From Pardosa pseudoannulata (taxonomy: Eukaryota > Arthropoda > Arachnida > Araneae > Lycosidae): a stretch of DNA of 64,000 nt. Where the stretch lies: assembly GCA_032207245.1 (NCBI GenBank), contig CM063508.1:90857820-90921819 (forward strand). Direction: 5' to 3'. Positions 54,506 to 64,000 of this stretch are shown piece after piece. The notes beneath the pieces are model-generated. The model made no database searches. It saw only the letters and a program-made list of their open reading frames with translations, and had not been told where the DNA came from. The translations under genes were made by a program, and so were the position numbers. The stretch's first letter is position 1. Every line of letters begins with the position of its first letter.

Positions 54506-55852
54506 CTAATGTTGTCTATTGAAATAACTTTCAAAATATGAGAATAAGTGGAGCTATAAAAATTGTTTCATTCAAAGCTAAAAGGAGTATAATAATTCAT
54601 GTAAATCATAAATTAATTTACTAGCCATTATTAATTTAAAACAATAAGAATTCGAGAATAATAAAATTGAAAAACTGTGAAGAATCATTTCAAAAAGGAA
54701 AACTAAAAATTCGAATCCGCAAGTAAAATTAAACATTGATACTTTGCAGATTATAAATTTACTACTCCCTACTTTAATAAATGATACTACATTTCATTAA
54801 AATAACTAATAGCTTTTAGCTTAACTATATTTAATGTAGTTTTTAAGGCCCAAAGACTTTTTATTAAACAAAACTTTACTTGCTATCCAAAAATAATACA
54901 CGCCCCCCTTTCAAGTATTAGGAAGTAATTTAATGTAAGTAGCCGGTAAAGATTATCATTATGAATCACTTGTGTTTATTCAAAAAATGTGTGAGTATCC
55001 CATGAACTTCAAAAGATATCTGTAATACAGATTTTCCATTGCCTGATGATGTTGATTCAGCCTTTGATGTGAACCGGCAGATAATGCAATATCAGAATAA
55101 CTCGTTTCCTTCTTCGAGATCGGGGGAAAAGTTTTATGAATGAAGATAGATACTATTTGCATATAATCTGCAACACTTATATCTTAATCCCTCTCACTTC
55201 TCAGCAAAAAAGTGTCGACAAGGCAACTTGGTCCAGTCCGAACATACCGTCTTATCAGCCAACTATTCAAATGCGGATCGACCGTAACGAATGTATTAAG
55301 TTGTTTAGAGAAACAAAAGTTCGACAGCTTTAGAAGTGTTAAAGATAAACTGATGCATAAATTTGCACAACGTGGCTATTGTTTTGTGCCTTCAGGGGAT
55401 ACTACTCTCTTAAGTATTTTGTAATCTGTGGTTAATAGAATAGCACATTTTTATCCCCTTTCTGGAAGGTTGCACTAATTGCTTGTAATACTCTTGATGT
55501 AACAACCTACAGGTTTATTATATGGAATCGATAAATTTTCTTTTCCGACATATGTTTCCAAGTGTTAAGCTTTGTTATCACTCTTAGTCCAACTTTAAAT
55601 CCCTTAGTCTAGTAATGAAGGTTTTGAGTTGGTATTCATCTCATACAAATCTTTGTTTCGTCTGATGTAAAATATGTTGTAAGGAGAATTCTTTATTCAG
55701 CAATATTTACGTCTTTGTTTAGTAAAGCTATTTACATGAACAGATATCTCGATAGTGGCTCTATCATTGAATTTTCTTAGCTTAAGTATCTCAAAGTAAA
55801 TACATAATAATCTGGTTAACCAAAAGCTCTTGCGAAAGTTTTCAAAGGATAA
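54506..55852. other. AT-rich stretch, no gene recognised
   Basis: About 55010-55420 is less AT-rich with overlapping short + frames and no recognised domain. Confidence 0.45.
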
Positions 55853-56960
<1,108 letters not shown>

Positions 56961-59313
56961 TCTCAAGTGTAAATAAATCAAGAAATATAGAGTCTCTCCT
57001 TCTCGTTTCAAGTGGTTTTCAGGGACTGAAAATTCAAACAATTCGAAATTAAAAACTCATGAATTCATTCCTTCTATCTCGAATCGGGCTCCTTTTATTT
57101 GTGATTTGTGAAAACACTCCGAGAGTTCGGATCAACAAATAATCAGAAAATTACCCACTTAAACATTAAATTAATTTACGAAAAGCAAATTTGTTTCTCG
57201 AGTCGCACGCGACGTCGGCGACTCTGAGTAGATACTTAAGCCGAAGCTTGCGTGCTTTTAATGTCTCTGAAGTGGATTAATTAGCTCAAATAAAGGTTTT
57301 TGGAGCTACACCCGTGGAAATCTCGAAATTGTATTTATTAATTTCCGTGCACGCTTCTTTGGAAGTTCCACGTTAATTTTGATGATACATTTTCGATTTG
57401 AGAAATTTTGTCGAGTTCTTGTTTCAGATATTTTAATTAATAATTAACATTTTTAGAGGGAGGAGGGATATTTATTTAGTAGGAGCACTTGCAGAGGATG
57501 ATTTTTTTTTTCTGTGCCATGTTTAAACTAGAAATTCTGCGCATCATATTGAGTGTTTATGTTCTTTAGGATTCGTATAAAAGCATCGGTATGTAAGTTT
57601 TACATGATAGACATTGCTGGAATATTATTAAAGGTACTGGAACGTATAATTTAGATTTAATTTTATTAAATGTAATATATTTCTTATTTATATAAGCGCT
57701 CTTAGCCTTTTATCTTTAAATAATTTAAGATGAACTAAAAAATGGAATATGCAGACTATTTGAATAATCTTATTTATGCGTTGTTCTTTATGTTGCTATA
57801 ATTTTTCACACTGAAATGCAATCGAAAATTGAAAATAAGAATGTGAAAATAAATAAATAAATAAAAAATAAAAACAATCATTTTATTGATATTTATCATT
57901 TACATGGGATTGTAAGCTATAACACTTACTTATTCAAGTATAAAAATGTATATTTTTTTCTAAATTCAACGTTCTAAATTGTGATTTTTACATTAAAAAA
58001 ATTGATTTTTTTTGGCCGGCCTTTTCCAAAAAAACTTAATGCACATTAAGGGGTAACGAAAATAGGAGTAATATATAACCCACATAACTGTAGTTTAGAA
58101 ATAAACAAATTTATATTTTCCTAAAATATTTACTATTACATATTTCAAAATGAAAAACTTATTGTTAAACATTTTTTATATGTACACCTTTAAAAATGTC
58201 AAAATATTAATAAACGTAATAAAATATTTTTTGCTATTATAACACTGAGCAATTTAATGTGAGTTAATATATTTTATTACAGGATATTTTATTACATGAG
58301 ATATTTCCACCCTGGTTTGAAACATGATTTAACTACCAAAAATAATAAGCATCAATGATATTAGGTACAATTATTTAAAGAAGAAATATATACATCAAAC
58401 GAAGACTTAATTATTTCAGATAGTAATAACAATTTTTACCAGTTTCCAAATTAAGAAGATTTGTTTTGAGGAATAAACCTTTTTGTTACTTTAATATAAA
58501 AACTGCTCCCACTTATAAAATAAAATTAAGCTCTGCAATATTTTTCTAATAAAATTATACACACACTCTTAAGAGATTGTTAATGAGTTTTTACATTTTA
58601 AACGACTTTAAATTCAATTGTATTTTTATATGTAATAATTTTAATTAATTATGTGCTGCGAAGGAAAAAAATTGAGATTTGATCTAGAATGGGACTGTTG
58701 GAATGTAACTACTAAATATGATTTTCAATAAAAACTTATCTTTGCATTCCATTAATCGTGACATTTTAAATGAAATCGATTAATTTTAAAAACTGTGTAT
58801 TCGTTTACGCTTTTAATATTTAATTACAAAGTTACGACTTTTTACTTAAGTATAGTATATAATCTGTCATTAAAAAGGATGGTGAAATATTTAAATGAAC
58901 TTAATTTTGTATGTTACTGCACGAACTTTTACTAATGTGTTTAACTTGTGCAAATGTAGGTAGCCCATTTTATAATTGAAAAGTCAATTTACTAGCAGTA
59001 CTTTGTATAGTTAAATTTTTTTAATCTTCATTAAATTTAATGCTATTATTACACGCTTATAACGGAGTGCTATGTATGCTTTACATAAAGGGTTTTATAA
59101 AATTATATTTTATAATATAAAAGTGACTAATATAAAAATATTATATTTACATTATTCACTTTTTAATATTCTTTAAAGTAAATTTAAACAAGTGGATTAA
59201 CACATTTTTTCAATTATGTAGGCCCTGCAACATGTTTCAATCCCAGTGTAGCTTCCAAAAGATCTATTGAATAAGAAATTTGACTTTTTATTTCCTTCCT
59301 TAAAATCCTGTCT
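56961..59313. other. CpG-containing block then AT-rich stretch, no gene recognised
   Basis: About 57170-57370 has several CpGs and homeodomain-type TTAATTAG motifs, so could be regulatory. The rest is A/T-rich with no feature. Confidence 0.4.
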
Positions 59314-59328
59314 GTTAATTATATGTAT

Positions 59329-60296
59329 CCTTCCTCAGTGGCAGGACAGCCCAGGATGGGCCTTAGCCTTCTCTAGAATTCCATACCAGGCAGTCCTATC
59401 TTTGGCTCTGAATTTCAAATTTGAAATTTTCAAGGATCTTATGTCTTTCTCAATGAAGTCTAACCATCTAAGTTTTGGTCGTACTCTTATTCGGGTTCCT
59501 ATTGGTTTAACCGTAAAAACTTTTTTTGTGGATCTATTGTCATTAAGTCGAACTAGGTGTCTGGCCCATTTTAATCTTTGTAAGCTAATAAAATTAATTA
59601 TATCTGGGTTTTTATATGTTCTGTATAATTCAATATTTGTTCTTCTTCTCCATATACCATTTACATTAATTCCCCCAAAAATACTTCTCAATATCTTTCT
59701 CTCAAAAACTGCTAGGGTTTCCTTGTCTCTTTCTGTCAATGCCCAGGTTTCAGCTGAGTAAGTCAAAACAGTCTTATTAGGCATTTATACAATATTATTT
59801 TAGTCAATCTTTTAATGTACTTAGACTTTAAATATTTCTTTAATCCAAAAAAAAACATCGATTAGCAGCAGTAATTCTGCTATGAATTTCAACAGATATA
59901 TTATTTTGTGTATTAATTTCCGAACCTAGGTATATAAACTGCTTTACAGTCTCAAATCTATAACTGCCTATTTCTAAGAAGGAGTGATTATATTCTGATT
60001 TTAAACAAGGCATATATTTGGTTTTAGTTTCATTAATGCTCAAATTCATCTTTTTGGCCTCAGTTTCCAGAGAAATAAATGCTTGTTTTAGTGCATCTAA
60101 TGTCCGGGCTATAACATCAATATCATATGCATATGCAAGCAATTGTACAGATTTGTTGAAAATGGTTCCTCTAGAATTTAAATTTGTATCTCTAACTATT
60201 TTCTCCAGTGCAAGGTTAAAGAGAAGACAGGCCAGGGCATCCCCTTGTTTTAGACCATTCATGAAAGTAATAGGTTCTGATAAGCTGTTTACATTG
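59329..60296 (-). mobile_element. 5'-truncated non-LTR retrotransposon (LINE) with 15-bp target duplication
   Basis: The 968-bp insert on the minus strand is bounded by the exact direct repeat GTTAATTATATGTAT at 59314-59328 and 60297-60311. It contains only the second half of a reverse transcriptase ORF and its C-terminal tail. It begins inside the RT domain (typical 5' truncation) and stops a few bases after the ORF stop codon, with no poly-A. Target-primed reverse transcription explains both features. The C-terminal motif AKAHPGLS and absence of a long 3' UTR are compatible with an RTE-like group, but the clade is not certain. Confidence 0.9.
59335..60296 (-). pseudogene. Reverse transcriptase fragment (LINE ORF), inactivated
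   Basis: The upstream part (60296 to about 59845) has the RT palm motif NGLKQGDALACLLFNLALE, then SVQLLAYAYDIDVIART. The catalytic Tyr-Ala-Asp-Asp is changed to Tyr-Ala-Tyr-Asp at codon 60125-60127, a single-base change that removes one metal-binding Asp. Next comes ETVKQFIYLGSEI and HSRITAANRCFF. The frame then slips at a T9 run (59847-59855) and again near 59783. The tail continues with TYSAETWALTERDKETLAVF, then FERKILRSIFGG, GIWRRRTNIELY, RPKLRWLDFIEKD and AKAHPGLS, ending at 59335. The endonuclease and first half of RT are absent. Confidence 0.88.
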
Positions 60297-60311
60297 GTTA
60301 ATTATATGTAT

Positions 60312-60894
60312 ATTATGTGATTATATGCAGCTAGAATAATTATGTGCATTACGTGAACTTTAAATTTAAGTTAAGTTTGTGACCTAAAGTTTTAAAAAAA
60401 AGTGTGATAGGTACTAGTAAATGCAATAATTTAAATATAATATCTTGTTTTAAGTATAAAACGAACAACTTTTATAAATGGCTATTAGGGATGTTCTAGA
60501 AATTTCTTTTCACGACTGAGCGTAGGGAGTTACATTTAACAAGTTTTAATATTGGGCCTTTTAGACAAATTGATACTTAAAACATCATTACGTATGCTTA
60601 CAACAAATTACCTATGCGGTGTTAACTTCTGCATAATCATTAATTTAAATAACAGTCTGCCGGCTCAACATCCCCTATTTATCCTCACACTTTTAAAGAT
60701 TAAGAACTATTTAGCATCTCCAGCATTTGTACCTTGAAAGAATCCGGAGAGTGAAATAAAAATAAAAGACCAAGCATGTCTAAAACGAATGAGCCCCCTA
60801 TTAATCTAAAATAATCTGTTCGGTAATTATTCGCCCGCCTCTGAAAGCACGGGAAAACTGCCCCCCTGTAATCTTTTCCAAAGACGATGAAATA
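60312..60894. other. AT-rich stretch with short CpG-containing block
   Basis: About 60820-60900 is less AT-rich. No gene was recognised. Confidence 0.45.
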
Positions 60895-62720
60895 TTAATG
60901 AATACGGCCTTGAATCCCTTGGTACATAATATTTCAAAGTCGCCTAGTATTAGCTACTCTCTGCTTTGTTCAATAAATCGTTTCCTTCGTTAGGCCGTGA
61001 AACAAATTAATATTTTCAGTTGCCGCGTGAAAAATATCTTTGATGAATGTTTTGCTCTTCGGGTAATCTAGTGGACGGACGTAAAAAAATAAACGCTTGC
61101 TAGAATTAGGAAGACGCTATTTTGTTATTGAGGAGACTAAATTGCCATGAATATGGTCTGGGAAGATTTTTAAAGCATTTCCTAACGATTAAATTTTATG
61201 CATCGTAAATATGATTTGTATATTCACCATTTATAGTACATAATACTTCAAATTCGTCTAGTTTAAGCTACTTATAATAAATCGTTTCCTTCGTTAAATC
61301 GTGAAACAAATTGATATTTTCAGTTGCCGCTTGAAAAATATCTTTGATGAATAATTTACTCTTCGGGTAATCTAGTGGACGGACGTAAAAAATAAACGGT
61401 TGTTAGAATTAGAAAGACTCTATTTTGTTATTGAGGAGGCTTAATTGTCAACAATATAGTCTTGGAAAAATTTTAAAGCATTTGACATACAGCATTTCTT
61501 AACGTTTAAATTTTATGCATCCCAAATATGATTTTTATATTCATCATTTTATAGTACACAATATTCCAAATTCGCCTAGTTTAAGCTACTCTTAATAAAT
61601 CGTATCCTTCGTTGGGTCGTGAAACAAATTGATATTTTCAGTTGCCCCGTGAAAAGTATCTTAGATGAATATTTTTCTCGTTATGTGATCAAGTGGACAG
61701 ATGTCAAAAGTAAACGCTTGTTAGAAATATAAAGAAGCTATTTTGTTATTGAGGAGACGTAATTGCCAACAATATGGTCTTGGAAAATCTTTGAAGCATT
61801 TGACATACAGCATTTTTTAACGTTTAAATTTTATGCATCGCAAATATGATTTTTATATTCATAATACTTCAGATTCGCCTAGTTTAAGCTACTCTTAATA
61901 AATCGTATCCTTAGTTGGATCGTGAAACAAATTGATATTTTCAGTTGCCACGTGAAAAATATCTTAGATGAATATTTTGCACTTTAGGTGATCAAGTGGA
62001 CGGATGTCAAAAGTAAAAGTTTGTTAAACGAATACTGTTTTGTTTTCTAGGAGAGTTAATAGAAACAATGCGATCTTAAAAGATTTTTAAACTTTTTGAC
62101 ATAATGTATTTCTTAGCATTTAAATTTTATTCAATGCAGATTTGATTCTTATATTCCCCATTTCGTACTCTGTTAAACCACAAAACAAATTTTTGCATTT
62201 GACATAAATGTTTTGCTCTTCAGGTAATCTACATAAAAAAATATATAAATAAACGCTTGTTAAAGTTAGACGGATGCTATTTTGCTATTGAGTAGAATTA
62301 ATTGTAAAAATGTGATCTTGGAAGATTTTATAGCATTTGACATACGTGTTTTCTAGCACTTAAATTTTATATTTCGCAAACATGAATATTCACCATTTTA
62401 TAAAACGTAGTATTTCAAAGTCATCGCCAAGTACTAGGTACTCTCTGCTTTATCCAAAAAATAGTTTCTTCGATAGGCCTTGAAAGAAATTAATATTTAC
62501 ACTTTGTCACGGGAAAATATCTGATGAATGTTTTGCTCTTTGTGTAATCTAGTGCACGGACGTAAAAAGTAAACGCTGTTTAAAGGGATGCTATTTTGCT
62601 ATCGAGTTGAAATTATTTACCAACAATAACTCGCTGGAAGAGAATTTGACATGATGCATTTCTACTACTTAAAATTTATACATCGCAAATGTAGTTTGCA
62701 TACTCAATTTCTGATTTAAT
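60895..62720. repeat. Six-copy tandem array, about 300-bp unit
   Basis: AATAAATCGT(T/A)TCCTTCGTT followed by CGTGAAACAAATTGATATTT occurs at 60972, 61276, 61594 and 61897 (spacings 304, 318 and 303). Weaker versions lie near 62165 and 62455. Other landmarks in each unit: GGTAATCTAGTGGACGGACG, TATTTTGTTATTGAGGAGAC, AGCATTTGACATACAGCATT and CGCCTAGTTTAAGCTACTC. The outer copies are most diverged, as usual for unequal exchange. No ORF is conserved across units, so this is a local satellite. Confidence 0.93.
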
Positions 62721-64000
62721 TTCATTTGTAATAGTTATCTTTCTATACATCGTCATGCATAAAGGATTTCAAATAGTACAAGGAAATAGTTTCCAAAAAA
62801 TTATATATAAAAGGAAATAGTTAAAAATTGCTTTGTTCTTACTCATGTAAAAATTAAATGAAAAAAATCCATCGCAATTTTAAATATTTTCAGACTAAAG
62901 CAAAGATTAAATTTAAAGAATCTATATATAATATATATATTATATATATATAAATATATATATATATGTGTGTGTGTGTGTCTGTGTGTGTGTGTGTGTG
63001 TAATGTAGTAATTGTATATTTAGAATTAAAAAGTGTAAAAGTTAATGGAGAAATATTAATTGTTTTTTATAAATATGTCAAGCGCTTAGAAGATGAATTT
63101 AAACGTCGGTGAAACAAAGCAGTATTACCCAGTTTAAAATTTCGTACATTTTTTAAACTTTAAAATGTCTCATTTGTATTTCTTTGAATTTTAAAACATT
63201 TTTTCAAACACTGTGTTATTTTATTTGTATAAATAAAGCTATAAATTGGCTATTGTATGCATGAATACACGGCATTGAAACGAATTTTTAGTACAATATT
63301 TCATCATTTTCATTACATACCTCAATTGCATATTTAAAAAGGGTAAAAAGTCTGTTTCATAAAAATTTTGCTTGGTTTCACAGTAGAAAAAGTAGGAAAA
63401 TTTAAAATGGGAAAAACTGCTTTGTTTCATCAACGTTTAAAAGACTACTTTTCATTTATAGAAAAAGCTATAAAAAAGCTTAAATTTTCCGGCTCGTAAA
63501 AATTTAAGTTGGATGTAAAATCTTACATCTCGTGGGATTTTTTAGGTATATTTTTTTAATTCCACAGATTTTATCCTTAAGTTTTTATCCATAACTTAAC
63601 TTGGAAATTAATTGATTTTAGTTAATGTATCAGAGATTAACTAGCGTGTGATTCTTTTTGAGAATCAATCAAATTTTTAAATACGCTGTTAATAGCTAAC
63701 CTAAATTTTTAACTTGATAATTTTTATAATTGGGATTTAGTTTTTTTTAACAATTTTGTATAAAAATGATGGTTTTCGTATCTTTATTCTGTTGCAAGTT
63801 AATTGTCTATTTAACTCACTATTAGAAGATTTATAAATTCCTAAAATGTGCGAGATTTTTAAAAACTTATCTCGATTTGAACTTCAAACTAAAGAAATAC
63901 GTAATTTTATTGCTGACTAGCTAAAATGCGTTTCTTTTTAACTACCTGAAATCAATATAAAAATAATTTTTCCCAAACTAAATGAGCTTTAAGTGCTGAA
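62721..64000. other. AT-rich stretch, no gene recognised
   Basis: It contains the microsatellite at 62915-63001. A 64-codon minus frame at 63239-63433 has no recognised domain. Confidence 0.5.
62915..63001. repeat. (AT)n(GT)n microsatellite
   Basis: An interrupted AT tract, then GT repeats. Confidence 0.96.

Noticed and set aside
59335..60262. Two separate minus-strand genes
   Set aside because: They are consecutive pieces of one LINE reverse transcriptase broken by frameshifts and bounded by a single target duplication.

Overview
The window is strongly AT-rich eukaryotic DNA. It has long dinucleotide microsatellites, decayed DNA transposons and a LINE fragment, a tRNA-derived SINE, and many local tandem arrays, but no intact multi-exon gene. 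This fits a large-intron or intergenic part of an animal genome. The piggyBac, mariner and hAT remnants and the style of the SINE suggest an arthropod, perhaps an arachnid; that placement is inference from element types, not from a gene.

Coding content is very low. The best protein-coding signal is one 101-bp internal exon on the + strand (21930-22030). It has a pyrimidine tract plus TAG acceptor, a GTAAGT donor and only one open frame (Pro/Ser/His-rich peptide). If real, most of the window is intron of a + strand gene. A possible terminal exon (52951-53130) and a strong isolated donor (46421/46422) are weaker. Nearly all other ORFs are chance ORFs or translated microsatellites.

Layout. 0.35-1.07 kb: a 220-bp tandem duplication, one copy carrying a SINE with an 11-bp target duplication. 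1.6-2.2 kb: one copy of an old repeat, the other at 37.1-37.6 kb. 7.5-8.6 kb and 16.4-16.9 kb: inverted copies of a MITE-like repeat. 9.45-10.53 kb: compound microsatellite with a duplicated core, then an LTR-like repeat whose inverted partner is at 54.0-54.4 kb. 11.64-12.44 kb: CpG-richer island. 12.46-13.34 kb: hAT with transposase remnant and 8-bp target duplication. 21.36-23.47 kb: two unrelated tandem arrays flanking the candidate exon. 29.39-29.96 kb: piggyBac remnant with TTAA ends. 32.87-33.60 kb: internally deleted mariner with near-perfect TIRs. 35.3-35.5 kb: palindromic MITE. 43.1-44.2 kb: composite tandem arrays. 44.3-45.1 kb: one hAT MITE nested in another. 46.8-47.9, 49.9-50.4, 51.2-51.5 and 56.3-57.0 kb: further local duplications. 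59.33-60.30 kb: 5'-truncated LINE with 15-bp target duplications. 60.9-62.7 kb: six-copy ~300-bp array.

No genes act together in a pathway here. The window is mainly a record of transposition and tandem amplification. Coordinates of diverged repeats were set by eye and are approximate unless a target duplication fixes them.
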